From positions 30,657 through 94,656 of the forward strand of contig NZ_JAJAWH010000020.1 in assembly GCF_020531965.1 (NCBI RefSeq): a stretch of DNA of 64,000 bases. The letters are read 5' to 3'. Under the pieces are notes generated by a model, which saw nothing but the letters and a program-made list of their open reading frames with translations, searched no databases and was not told where the DNA came from. Origin of the DNA: Pseudorhizobium xiangyangii (GTDB taxonomy: Bacteria; Pseudomonadota; Alphaproteobacteria; Rhizobiales; Rhizobiaceae). Of this stretch, positions 9,412 to 17,751 are shown piece after piece. The position numbers and the translations under genes were made by a program. How positions within the stretch are numbered: position 1 is the first letter of the stretch; each line of letters opens with the position of its first letter.

Positions 9412-10052
9412 CAGCAGGTCAACTCCAGCCGGGTGGCGAACAGTTTCGACATGTCGTTGCCGGATGGATCGTCGAAGAAGGCTTCGGTCAGGGTCTCGCT
9501 GTTCTGGCTGATGATCTCGTCCGGGTCCGGCCGTACCACCTGATGCTTGCAGGCATCTGCGCCCTTGCCCTGTGCGACGAGATCCTTATCGGTCGGAAAA
9601 TCGATGGCCGTGTACATGGAGGGATCGTAGATGCCGAAGGCGAGCTTGCCCTTCAGCGGCATGGGCTTCTCCGGCTTTACAGCAAAGAAGACGAGGATCT
9701 GGTTGTCTTCGTAGGAGACATGGATCGCGTCGGGCTTCTGCATCGCGGCACTCTGACCGTCCACCGAAACGGTGGTGAAATAGTCGAAGTCGGCAAGCGA
9801 TGTGTGCATCACTTCACCCAGCTCGGCGAGTTCGTCCTCGTCGAGCTTCAGGTTGGTGTTCTTGTCGAAATCGAGAAGCACGCTGGAGGAGAACATCTCG
9901 TCGAAGCGCCAGACATTGCGGACCTCCGCTACCGTGCCGCCGTCCGCCGCGATCACCTCCATGCGTGCTTCCGCAAAGATATGCGGATGAGCCAGCGCCA
10001 TGCCCGGCAGCGAGACAGCCAGTGCGGTCAGTATCGGGAGTGCATGCTTCAT
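9411..10052 (-). CDS. DUF1007 family periplasmic protein
   Basis: This 213-residue protein has a clear signal peptide (residues 1-21, ending MALA) followed directly by HPHIFAEARMEV, which is the DUF1007 signature. Family members usually sit beside NicO transporters and are thought to deliver or sense a metal ion in the periplasm. The immediate histidines after the cleavage site fit this. An EF-hand-like acidic loop (DFDKNTNLKLDEDEL) lies near residues 61-75. The stop is fused to the next start as TGATG. Function is inferred from the pair. Confidence 0.85.
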   Translation of the reverse strand: MKHALPILTALAVSLPGMALAHPHIFAEARMEVIAADGGTVAEVRNVWRFDEMFSSSVLLDFDKNTNLKLDEDELAELGEVMHTSLADFDYFTTVSVDGQSAAMQKPDAIHVSYEDNQILVFFAVKPEKPMPLKGKLAFGIYDPSMYTAIDFPTDKDLVAQGKGADACKHQVVRPDPDEIISQNSETLTEAFFDDPSGNDMSKLFATRLELTC

Positions 10053-10121
10053 CGTCGGGGCGGTCTTCTCTTCGAGGATAAACTTGTCTTTGCTGTTAAA
10101 ATGGGTCGGAAATTCGACCTC

Positions 10122-11015
10122 TCAGTGCCTTCTGCGGAACCAGGCGGCAAGATAGTCCACGAAGCTTCGCACCTTGGCGGGCAGGTACCGACGGTGAGGG
10201 TAAACGGCATAGATGCCACGGTCCTTGGCGATGTAATCGTCGAGCAGCGTCACGAGGTCGCCGGACTGGATGGAGGGGCCTGCGACGAAATCCGGAATGA
10301 TGGCGACTCCAAGCCCGGCCTTTGCGGCACGCAGGGTCGCCTGCGGGCTGTTGACCTCCACCGGGCCGCTGACCGGAACCGAAATCGTGTTGCCCTCGGG
10401 GCCGGAGAAGCGGACGTTGTTGTGCCAGCGGGAATTGGTGTCGATGATGAAGGGGACGCGCGACAGATCCTGCGGCGTGTCGATCGGCCCATGGCGGGCG
10501 ACGAAATCCGCGGTGGCGCAGGCATAGACGCGGAAATCGGCGATCTTGCGGGCGATCAGTCCGGAATCCTCCAGCTTGGTGATTCGGATGGCGAGATCGA
10601 AACTCTCCTCGATCAGGTCGACGAATCGGTCTTCAGCGACGATTTCGAGCGAAACCTCCGGGTGTTCCTTGGCAAAATCGATCAGCGATTGCCCGACGTC
10701 GGCATCGACGAAGGTGCGCGGTACCGAAACGCGCAGCTTGCCCTTGAGATCGGCATTGTTCTCACGCACGAGATCCGCGAGGTTGTCGATTTCCTTCAGG
10801 ATGTCGGCGGCCGTCCGATAGTAGGTGTGGCCCGCTTCCGTCATCGAGAACTGACGGGTGGTGCGGTTCAGCAGCAGGGCGCCCAGGTCGTCCTCCAGCT
10901 CCTTCACATATTTGGAGAGCAGGGCCTTCGACCGGCCGGTCCGCCGTGATGCTGCCGAGAAACCCTCGGCTTCGACCACGTCGATAAAGGCACGCATACG
11001 CGTCAAGGTGTCCAA
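10122..11015 (-). CDS. LysR family transcriptional regulator
   Basis: This 297-residue protein has an N-terminal winged helix-turn-helix (residues about 1-60, with EGFSAASRRTGRSKALLSKY as the recognition part) and a periplasmic-binding-protein-like effector domain from about 90. It belongs to the CrgA/AaeR-like branch. It is upstream of and codirectional with the DUF1007/NicO pair (69-base gap) and divergent from the ornithine decarboxylase gene, so either could be a target. The effector is unknown. Confidence 0.9.
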   Translation of the reverse strand: MDTLTRMRAFIDVVEAEGFSAASRRTGRSKALLSKYVKELEDDLGALLLNRTTRQFSMTEAGHTYYRTAADILKEIDNLADLVRENNADLKGKLRVSVPRTFVDADVGQSLIDFAKEHPEVSLEIVAEDRFVDLIEESFDLAIRITKLEDSGLIARKIADFRVYACATADFVARHGPIDTPQDLSRVPFIIDTNSRWHNNVRFSGPEGNTISVPVSGPVEVNSPQATLRAAKAGLGVAIIPDFVAGPSIQSGDLVTLLDDYIAKDRGIYAVYPHRRYLPAKVRSFVDYLAAWFRRRH

Positions 11016-11104
11016 TGGAATCGTCCCTTCCGTTTCTCCCAGACCTAGTTGGGTCTTCCTGCGCGAGGCCGCAACGTGAAATTTAGAGCACGCTCAAAAA
11101 ATCT

Positions 11105-11133
11105 CTTGATTGTGAAGGCGAATATACTTATCT
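11105..11133 (+). promoter_or_regulatory. Possible sigma-70 promoter of ornithine decarboxylase
   Basis: A cttgat box (11105-11110) is followed after 17 bases by ttatct (11128-11133). This would start transcription near 11140 and give a leader of about 420 bases before the ATG at 11563. The match to the alphaproteobacterial consensus is only moderate. Confidence 0.35.
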
Positions 11134-11139
11134 CCCGTG

Positions 11140-11562
11140 CTGCCCAAAGTCGCACGTGCCTGTGGGTGTCCGCCGACCCTCGAACTGGGATTTATCCCTA
11201 AGGTGAGGTCATCGGTAAGGTACCTGGAACTAACCCCTCCAGTCGCTATTCCGGCCAACCGGGAAATGCGAGGACATCTTGAAGCAACGACGGTGCGGGC
11301 CTTTCTGGTCTCTGTTGGCTTTCCATCAGCCGGCAATACTGAAGAGGCACACCTGAATTGCCGGAAGTGCGGTAGGGACAACCCTCCAATCCAAGGCAGA
11401 CAAAGCCGGATCAATGCTCTTGGCAGGGCGTCGGTCCACTGTTCGCGCGGTAGAGCGTGTCGAGGAACCAGTGTCTCCACCAACTGGGGCCTAGTGCATT
11501 CTCATCCGTCCTTTGTCCTCCGGTTCGCAGCCGGAGCTTTGAGATTTTGAAGGGACTGATCG
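11140..11562 (+). ncRNA. Putative structured 5' leader of ornithine decarboxylase (speF-motif type)
   Basis: About 420 bases of leader separate the likely promoter from the decarboxylase ATG. Both strands have short open frames here (11137-11550 plus, 11094-11483 minus), but neither has a recognisable product. Alphaproteobacterial ornithine decarboxylase genes are known to carry a conserved leader called the speF motif, and position and length fit that. I recognise the context, not a memorised consensus. Near the end there is a six-pair hairpin (11518-11523 with 11531-11536). A seven-pair helix (11508-11514 with 11550-11556, one wobble) would enclose it and hide the ribosome site. Confidence 0.55.
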
Positions 11563-12696
11563 ATGACCACTGCTCGTATCCTCGATTTTATCAAGACCCG
11601 CCGTCCGGAAGGTCCGTGCCTGGTCGTTGACCTCGATGTCGTGCGCGACAATTTTCACGCTTTCCGCCATGCCCTGCCGGACAGCGCGATCTACTACGCC
11701 GTCAAGGCCAACCCGTCTCCGGAAATCCTGAAGCTTCTCGCTTCGCTGGGTTCCAGCTTCGATTGCGCCTCGGTCGCGGAAATCCAGATGGCTCTCGATG
11801 CCGGCGCGTCCGCGGACCGCATCTCCTTCGGCAACACGATCAAGAAGGAGCGCGATATCGCCCGCGCCTTCGCGCTCGGCGTCGAACTCTATGCCGTCGA
11901 CAGCCATGAGGAAGTAGAGAAGATCGCCCGCGCCGCTCCCGGCGTGAAGGTGTTCTGCCGCGTCCTGACCGACGGCGAAGGCGCCGAATGGCCGCTGTCG
12001 CGCAAGTTCGGCTGCGTGCCGCAGATGGCCGTCGACGTTCTCGTCTACGCACACCAGCTGGGTCTGGAATCCTACGGCGTATCCTTCCACGTCGGCTCGC
12101 AGATGATGAAGGTCGACGCCTGGGATTCGGCACTTGCCGATGCCAAGCGCGTTTTCGCATCGCTCGCCAAGCAGGGCATCCACCTGCAGATGGTCAACAT
12201 GGGCGGCGGCTTCCCGACGAAGTACCTGCGCGACATCCCGTCGGCGGAAGCCTACGGCCAGGCGATCTTCGCTTCGCTCCGTGCGCACTTCGGCAACAAC
12301 CTGCCGAAGACGATCATCGAGCCGGGCCGCGGCATGGTCGGCAATGCGGGCGTGATCAAGGCGGAAGTCGTTCTCGTGTCGAAGAAGTCCGACAACGACA
12401 ACCACCGCTGGGTCTTCCTCGACATCGGCAAGTTCGGCGGTCTCGCCGAAACCATGGACGAGGCCATTCGCTACCCGATCCGCACCGAGCGCGACGGCGA
12501 CGAAATGGAGCCCTGCGTGCTTGCAGGACCGACCTGCGATTCGGCTGACGTGATGTACGAGAAGAACATGTATCCGCTGCCGGTTTCGCTGAGCATCGGC
12601 GACGAGGTTCTGATCGAAGGTACAGGCGCCTACACCACGACCTATTCGGCGGTTGCCTTTAACGGCTTCGATCCGCTGAAGAGCTACGTGATCTAA
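11563..12696 (+). CDS. odc2: Ornithine (lysine) decarboxylase, alanine-racemase-fold type
   Basis: This 377-residue PLP enzyme of the fold type III group makes putrescine (or cadaverine) from ornithine (or lysine) in the cytoplasm. The cofactor lysine is K48 in YYAVKAN. Other hallmarks are SFHVGSQ, the phosphate-binding EPGRGMVGNAG and the active-site GPTCDSADV near the C terminus. The length matches the rhizobial Odc2 type, which is smaller than eukaryotic-like enzymes (about 400-460). It is preceded by a long leader that may control its translation. Substrate choice between ornithine and lysine cannot be settled here. Confidence 0.93.
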   Translation: MTTARILDFIKTRRPEGPCLVVDLDVVRDNFHAFRHALPDSAIYYAVKANPSPEILKLLASLGSSFDCASVAEIQMALDAGASADRISFGNTIKKERDIARAFALGVELYAVDSHEEVEKIARAAPGVKVFCRVLTDGEGAEWPLSRKFGCVPQMAVDVLVYAHQLGLESYGVSFHVGSQMMKVDAWDSALADAKRVFASLAKQGIHLQMVNMGGGFPTKYLRDIPSAEAYGQAIFASLRAHFGNNLPKTIIEPGRGMVGNAGVIKAEVVLVSKKSDNDNHRWVFLDIGKFGGLAETMDEAIRYPIRTERDGDEMEPCVLAGPTCDSADVMYEKNMYPLPVSLSIGDEVLIEGTGAYTTTYSAVAFNGFDPLKSYVI

Positions 12697-12790
12697 GGAC
12701 TGATATCGCCGGCCCCGTAGCCAGTCGGGGCGGCACTTTCACAATTTTCCGCAGTACCGCCTTGAACGGTTTTGGGTTCTGGAGGCCAAG

Positions 12791-13357
12791 ATGGCCGCTG
12801 TTCTTGATTCTGTACGCGCACTTTTTGCGCCGTCCACATTCACCATCGACACCGAGACGCCGGCAGACGTCGTCGCGCGTGAAAATCTGCTCGACCGTGC
12901 CATGGGCCCGGGCCGACGCCAGAAATCCTCGGAGAAGATCCGCCGCGGCCGCGTTCCGGCAGACGGTCTGGCGCTCGTCGCACGCGACGAGGGCGGCCAT
13001 GTGATCGGTACCGTTCGGTTGTGGAATGTCGAAGCGGGCATCTCGCCGCAAGGCACGTCGATCGACGCACTGCTGCTCGGCCCGCTTGCGGTCGATTGCA
13101 CCCATGAAGGTAAGGGGATCGGGGCCGCGTTGATGCGTGCGGCGATCACCGAGGCCGGCAAGCGCGCTCATGGCGCCATTCTGCTGGTGGGCGATGCGGC
13201 CTATTACGAGCGTTTCGGTTTCTTTGCCGAAAAGACCCAGCACCTCGTCATGCCCGGCCCGTTCGAGCGCGCGCGGTTTCTCGCACTCGAACTGAAGGCT
13301 GGCTGGCTTGAGGGTGCGGCGGGCATGATCGTAGCGAGTGGGCGCAAGCTGGCCTGA
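12791..13357 (+). CDS. GNAT family N-acetyltransferase (YhbS-like)
   Basis: This 188-residue protein has the acetyl-CoA loop in GPLAVDCTHEGKGIGAALM (residues about 97-115) and a C-terminal VGDAAYYERFGFF stretch, which is the YhbS/PA4866-like signature. The substrate is unknown. It lies 94 bases after the decarboxylase gene on the same strand, so co-expression is possible and polyamine acetylation would be an attractive idea. However, the family match is to YhbS rather than to known spermidine acetyltransferases. Confidence 0.87.
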   Translation: MAAVLDSVRALFAPSTFTIDTETPADVVARENLLDRAMGPGRRQKSSEKIRRGRVPADGLALVARDEGGHVIGTVRLWNVEAGISPQGTSIDALLLGPLAVDCTHEGKGIGAALMRAAITEAGKRAHGAILLVGDAAYYERFGFFAEKTQHLVMPGPFERARFLALELKAGWLEGAAGMIVASGRKLA

Positions 13358-13402
13358 TTTCAAGGCGTTTGGACAGCAGTCAGGTATCTCTCCCTCCACC
13401 CG

Positions 13403-13436
13403 AACCCGCTTCCCCGACAGGAGAGGCGGGTTTTTT
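13403..13436 (+). terminator. Terminator after the GNAT gene
   Basis: A seven-pair stem (13403-13409 with 13426-13432) is followed by a T run reaching 13436. It would end the decarboxylase/GNAT transcript before the OmpW-like gene. Confidence 0.8.
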
Positions 13437-13566
13437 ATGTGACAAAATCTCCCGTGGGACGCCCGGCTTGTCATTCGTCAATGGCCGATGATCTCGATCA
13501 AGCTGCTGATTTGCAGCGGGAATATGGGTTTCTCCATTATTTTCTTATGTGGTCGGGAGAGATTCG

Positions 13567-14262
13567 ATGAAAATGAAATGCGCGGGCTACGCTGGTCTGC
13601 TGGCCGGGTTTGCGATGCTGGGCGCGGCGACCGCCGGGGCGGCCGATCTGGCGCCGATCGCAGAGGCGCCGCTTGCCGTTGACGTGCCCGCAGCGTCCAG
13701 CCCTTGGCAGATCCGCGTGCGCGGCCTTGGCGTGATTACCGAGGACAGCGGTTCGATTGCCGGCGTGCCCGGAGTGGGTCTGGAGTATACGGACTCCGTC
13801 ATCCCGGAACTGGATATCAGCTACTATTTCACCGACAACATCGCGGTGGAGCTGATCCTCGGCACGACCAACGCAGCGATCAGGACCGACGGTCTTGGTG
13901 GTGGTGACGTACCGGTCGGCAAGACATGGCTGCTGCCGCCGACGGTGACGCTGCAGTATCACTTCACCAACTTCGGTGCGTTCAAGCCCTATGTGGGCGC
14001 CGGCGTGAACTATTCGATGTTCTATAACCAGAGCGAGCGCAACGGTTTTGAAGGCCTGGACGTCGACAACGCCTTCGGCGTGGCGCTGCAGGTCGGCTTC
14101 GACTACATGCTCGACGAGCACTGGGGCCTGAACTTCGACGTGAAGAAGATTTTCCTGGAAACCGACTGGTCTGTCGACAACAGCCCGTTCGGAACGCCGC
14201 TTTCCGGCAAGGCCAAGATCGATCCTTGGCTGATCGGTGCAGGCGTCACCTACCGCTTCTGA
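13567..14262 (+). CDS. OmpW family outer membrane protein
   Basis: This 231-residue protein has a signal peptide (residues about 1-22, ending GAAAA/GA-ADL) and alternating hydrophobic strands suited to an eight-strand beta barrel. It ends in YRF, the terminal phenylalanine needed for barrel assembly. Internal features such as PTVTLQYHF and FKPYVGAGVNYS are typical OmpW strands. It probably forms a small hydrophobic channel in the outer membrane. The ATG at 13567 has a ggagaga ribosome site and was chosen over the ATG 18 bases upstream. A strong terminator follows. Confidence 0.92.
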   Translation: MKMKCAGYAGLLAGFAMLGAATAGAADLAPIAEAPLAVDVPAASSPWQIRVRGLGVITEDSGSIAGVPGVGLEYTDSVIPELDISYYFTDNIAVELILGTTNAAIRTDGLGGGDVPVGKTWLLPPTVTLQYHFTNFGAFKPYVGAGVNYSMFYNQSERNGFEGLDVDNAFGVALQVGFDYMLDEHWGLNFDVKKIFLETDWSVDNSPFGTPLSGKAKIDPWLIGAGVTYRF

Positions 14263-14292
14263 ACAAGAAGAAACTGCGGTTGGGGGCAGGGG

Positions 14293-14329
14293 ACCGGCGC
14301 GGCCTAGGGGGTAGGCCGCGCCGGTTTTT
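14293..14329 (+). terminator. Rho-independent terminator of the OmpW-like gene
   Basis: A perfect 14-pair stem (14293-14306 with 14312-14325), a five-G loop and five T make this the strongest terminator in the window. Confidence 0.95.
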
Positions 14330-14439
14330 CGTCATTCAGGTCTCTATGGCCGATGAAGGGGCGTCACATTGATGTGAATCCCTTTCTTTCACAGCGCGGC
14401 GCCATGGTTCGGCCCTCTGTTCCGACCTAGGTTTGCTGC

Positions 14440-15465
14440 ATGATCACACGCCGAACCGCTCTTGCCTCCATCCCGCTCCTTTTTGCATCCACCCGGTTGT
14501 TCGCGCAGGACGTTCCCCAGGCGCCGCCACGGACCGAATCACTGCGCTCCGTGCTGGACGGCGCCAATGCGCTGGAGCCGCTCAAGGTGGTGCTGGTCTC
14601 CCGTGAGGGAGAAATGCTGGCGGAACGTGCCTTCAACGGGCGCGCGATCGATGGCTCGACGAACATCAAGTCGGCTTCCAAATCGATAATCTCGGCCATG
14701 GTGGGCATCGCCATAGACAAGGGCCTGCTGCAGGGGCCGGATCAGAAGATTGCGCCAATCCTGGCGCGGGACCTGCCGCGTAACCCCGACCCTCGAATGA
14801 ACGACATCACCATCGGCAACCTGCTCTCGATGCAGGCCGGGCTGGCACGCATGTCCGGGCCGAATTACGGGCGATGGGTTGCCAGTCCCAACTGGGTCCG
14901 CTTCGCTCTTTCCGAGCCGTTCGATGGAGAGCCGGGCGGACAGATGCTCTACTCGACCGCCTCCACGCATCTCCTCTCGGCGATCCTCACCCGTGTCGGC
15001 GGCAAGTCGACGCTCGCGCTTGCCCGCGAATGGTTCGAACCCCTCGAAGGGTTCCGCATCGGCTCCTGGGATCGCGACCGCCAGGGCATCTATCTCGGCG
15101 GCAACCAGATGGCGATGACGGCCGGTTCGCTCCTCGCCTTCGGTGAGCTCTACCGAAACGGAGGCACGACGAAGGAGGGCGTGCGGATCATCTCCGAAGA
15201 CTGGATCAGGCAGTCCTGGACGCAGCGCACCAACTCCCGCTTTTCGGGCGATGGTTATGGCTACGGTTGGTTCCTGCGCAGGATCGGCGGCGAGGACGTA
15301 CGCTTCGGCTGGGGTTACGGCGGGCAGATGGTCTATGTCGTGCCGTCCCTGGGCCTGACGGTTGTGATGACGTCCGACGAAGGCGCGCCCTCGGCTCGGA
15401 CGGGCTATCGCGACGATCTTCATGCGCTGTTGGCAGAGATCATCGGTGCAGTCCGCTCTGCCTGA
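14440..15465 (+). CDS. Serine hydrolase, beta-lactamase-related (class C fold)
   Basis: This 341-residue protein has a signal peptide with paired arginines (MITRRTALAS... cleaved near LFAQ). The active-site SxxK motif is S78-A-S-K81. A YSTAS stretch lies where class C enzymes carry the second motif, and WGYGGQMVYVVP near residue 290 takes the place of the third. The set fits a periplasmic or exported beta-lactamase-family esterase or peptidase rather than a true resistance enzyme. It is monocistronic, and its target is unknown. Confidence 0.85.
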   Translation: MITRRTALASIPLLFASTRLFAQDVPQAPPRTESLRSVLDGANALEPLKVVLVSREGEMLAERAFNGRAIDGSTNIKSASKSIISAMVGIAIDKGLLQGPDQKIAPILARDLPRNPDPRMNDITIGNLLSMQAGLARMSGPNYGRWVASPNWVRFALSEPFDGEPGGQMLYSTASTHLLSAILTRVGGKSTLALAREWFEPLEGFRIGSWDRDRQGIYLGGNQMAMTAGSLLAFGELYRNGGTTKEGVRIISEDWIRQSWTQRTNSRFSGDGYGYGWFLRRIGGEDVRFGWGYGGQMVYVVPSLGLTVVMTSDEGAPSARTGYRDDLHALLAEIIGAVRSA

Positions 15466-15876
15466 CCTGTGAATAACAATATTGCGCGTTGAAGAAACCT
15501 CGCCGTGTTTTCAACGCCAGCTCCTCCTGCATCTTTCCCTCCGATCCCCGCCGGCGGCAAAGGCCGTATCCTGAAGCAGTCATCGGGCAGGGGCCGGGTT
15601 CGCGAACCGGTTGCCTCCCCCGGGAAGCACCCGGCGTCCGATGATGGTTGCAGACGGTGGTGGACCGGCGTCAGGCCGGTTCCCACCCGAAGCTCCGGAA
15701 AAGGGGAATTGACAGGTCCCTGACCCGGATATTCGGGAAAGCCGACAGCGATCGGGCAGGCAGAATGCCTGACATACCGATACCCTCGATAACGAACTGC
15801 CTGCCCATTCCCGTTTAAGCCGTCGCGGAGCAATCCGGCGCGGTTCTTGGGCATGCCGGTGAAACAGTCGTGGCGG
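15466..15876. other. 411-base intergenic region with inverted repeats, no gene seen
   Basis: The stretch lies between the converging serine hydrolase and methyltransferase genes. Frames that cross it have poor composition. It contains a perfect 12-base palindrome (15597-15608) and a 9-base inverted repeat GGGCAGGCA/TGCCTGCCC (15754-15762 and 15798-15806). Some G/C-rich blocks recall riboswitch elements, but no class could be matched. Confidence 0.5.
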
Positions 15877-16557
15877 TCAGCCGGCTTTCTTGACGCCGAG
15901 CCAGATCATATGCTTGGCGCCGCGGCCCTTGGTGCTGGCGCGGGTTGGCACCTCATCCACCGCAAATCCGGCCGACTGCAGTCGGCGCGTGAACTGGCTG
16001 TCGGGAGCCGAGGACCAGACGGACAGAACGCCGCCGGGGCGAAGCGCCGCCTTGGCGGCTGCAAGGCCGCGCAGATCGTAGATCCGGTCGTTTTCCTCGC
16101 GCGTGAGGGCTTCCGGACCGTTGTCGACGTCGAGCAGGATAGCGTCATAGGCGGCCGGCTCGGAGCGGATCAGCAGGCCCACATCCGCCTCGCGAACGGT
16201 CACGCGCGGATCGTCCAGGCATCCCTTGAAGACCTCGGCCATCGGGCCCTTCGCCCACCGGATGACGGCCGGCACGAGTTCCGCGACGACGACCTTCGCG
16301 TCCTGCGGCAGTTCGGCCAGTGCTGCGCGAAGGGTGAAGCCCATGCCAAGCCCGCCGATCAGCATCGTTGGACGCGGCTGTTGCCGGATCTTCTCGCAGG
16401 AAAGGTGTGCGAGCGCTTCCTCGGATCCGCTGAGCCGGCTGTTCATCAACTCGTTGGTACCGAGCATGATCGAGAACTCGGAACCGCGCTGCTTGAGGCG
16501 AAGTTCATCGCCGCCGCCGGGCACTGTGGCTGTATCGATCAGGGTCCAGGGGATCAT
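15877..16557 (-). CDS. Spermidine-synthase-like class I methyltransferase fold protein
   Basis: This 226-residue protein has a Rossmann-type AdoMet fold. The glycine motif is in MLIGGLGMGFTLRAAL, followed by VVVAELVPAVIRWA, an acidic AILLDVDNGPEAL and LRPGGVLSVWSS. This is the spermidine synthase-like domain found in many short proteins of unknown substrate. It lacks the N-terminal beta domain of true SpeE enzymes. The start at 16557 (MIPWTL) was chosen because upstream codons overlap the WD40 gene and have poor composition. The WD40 gene ends 11 bases upstream on the same strand. Confidence 0.85.
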   Translation of the reverse strand: MIPWTLIDTATVPGGGDELRLKQRGSEFSIMLGTNELMNSRLSGSEEALAHLSCEKIRQQPRPTMLIGGLGMGFTLRAALAELPQDAKVVVAELVPAVIRWAKGPMAEVFKGCLDDPRVTVREADVGLLIRSEPAAYDAILLDVDNGPEALTREENDRIYDLRGLAAAKAALRPGGVLSVWSSAPDSQFTRRLQSAGFAVDEVPTRASTKGRGAKHMIWLGVKKAG

Positions 16558-16568
16558 CGTCGTCGATC

Positions 16569-17555
16569 TCAGGCCGAGATGTCGATGACGCCGCAATCGC
16601 CGGCTTCGGACGAGAATGCGAGAAGCTTGCCCGTTGTGCTCCAGCTTAGGCCGGTGATGGCGCCCTTGCCGGGTCGTCGCAGCAGCGCTTCCTTGCCGTC
16701 GGCAATGCGGACGCCGAGGATCATACCGTCGATGAAGCCGATGGCCAGCACCTCTTCTGCCGGATGGAAGGAGACCTGGGTGACCATGATATCGGAGCGC
16801 GTGCCGAGTTCCTGAGGCGCCTTGCCCATCGGGCCTTCCTTGGACGAGAAGGGCCAGACGATTGCCGCCGGCGCACCGGAGGAGGCGAGCCATTTGCCCT
16901 TGGGCGACCAGGAGAGTGACTTCACCTTGGCGGGGTAGCCGGTCATGCGCATATGGCGGGCTTCACCGGGCTTGCCGTCGAGCTTCCAGCCGTGCAAGGC
17001 GTTTTCCTGCATGGTTGTGACGAGGAAGCGCCCATCCGGCGAGAAGGTGACGCCGGTGTGGGCACCCTTCCAGTCGAGGTCGACGGGGGCTCCGCTGGTG
17101 CCGACCCAGTGTAGCGTCACGCCGTTATAGCGGGCGGCTGCAATCCGCAGCCCCTTCGGCGCGAAGGCAAGTCCCTCGACGCTGCGTTGTTCAGGATATT
17201 CCCTGGTCGTGCCGTCCGCCAGCCGTACGAAGCTCGAACGGCCGTGGGCATAGGCGATGGCGCCTTGCGGGCCTCCCGCGACGACGCTGATCCACTTGCG
17301 CGGCACTTCGGCAAGCTCGGCGATGCTGCCGTCATGGCCGATGCGCAGGACCTTGCCGTCCTCGCCGCCCGTCAGCAACGTCGCGCTGAACGGATCGCGG
17401 ATGCAGGTCAGCAGGCCCTGGTGGGCCTCGGTCACCTTCTCGCCACCGTCCAGGCGGTGAATGGTGCCGGCGGCGGTGGCGAAGAAGGGGATGTCGCCGA
17501 GAAAGTGCGTGGCGACGACATGGCCTTCGAGATCAAGCGGTGCAACTGTGGGCAT
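16569..17555 (-). CDS. WD40 repeat protein (beta propeller)
   Basis: This 328-residue protein has several WD40-like repeats, visible as blocks such as VTFSPDGRFLVTTMQENALHGW, LSWSPKGKWLASSG and LSWSTTGKLLAFSS. It has no signal peptide, so it is probably a cytoplasmic propeller scaffold. Its start lies downstream of a repeat element and the COG0523 GTPase gene, and the methyltransferase gene follows after 11 bases. This arrangement suggests a shared task, but none is known. Confidence 0.85.
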   Translation of the reverse strand: MPTVAPLDLEGHVVATHFLGDIPFFATAAGTIHRLDGGEKVTEAHQGLLTCIRDPFSATLLTGGEDGKVLRIGHDGSIAELAEVPRKWISVVAGGPQGAIAYAHGRSSFVRLADGTTREYPEQRSVEGLAFAPKGLRIAAARYNGVTLHWVGTSGAPVDLDWKGAHTGVTFSPDGRFLVTTMQENALHGWKLDGKPGEARHMRMTGYPAKVKSLSWSPKGKWLASSGAPAAIVWPFSSKEGPMGKAPQELGTRSDIMVTQVSFHPAEEVLAIGFIDGMILGVRIADGKEALLRRPGKGAITGLSWSTTGKLLAFSSEAGDCGVIDISA

Positions 17556-17598
17556 CAGGCAGTGGGTCTCTTCGAAATGGTTAGGTTTGCCGGACTAA

Positions 17599-17731
17599 GG
17601 CCCCCTCTGGCCTGCCGGCCATCTCCCCACAAGGGGGGAGAAAACCGTGGCGCCTGCCTGCCTCAATGGGCCTGGACGGAAGCTCCGGGTTAAGCCCCTC
17701 ACCCTCGCGGGGAGGGGTTGGGGAGGGGTGT
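17599..17731. repeat. RIME-like palindromic intergenic repeat, copy 1
   Basis: About 130 bases are nearly identical to 49301-49432, including a 39-base exact core starting at 17645. It contains nested hairpins (tggcc/ggcca and ctcccc/ggggag stems) and pyrimidine/purine-rich ends that are inverted repeats. This matches the style of the Rhizobium-specific intergenic mosaic elements. It sits between two genes transcribed leftward (COG0523 GTPase and WD40). Confidence 0.85.
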
Positions 17732-17751
17732 TTTGAAGGCACGCCGCCAGG

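Noticed and set aside
11137-11550. Overlapping open frames of 137 (+) and 129 (-) codons before the ornithine decarboxylase gene
   Set aside because: Neither looks like a known protein, they overlap on opposite strands, and this region is better explained as an untranslated leader. A short leader peptide is not excluded.
15590-15720. Possible cobalamin-type riboswitch
   Set aside because: Some G/C blocks on the minus strand recall it, but the conserved core boxes are not in the right order and no gene in that orientation lies downstream.
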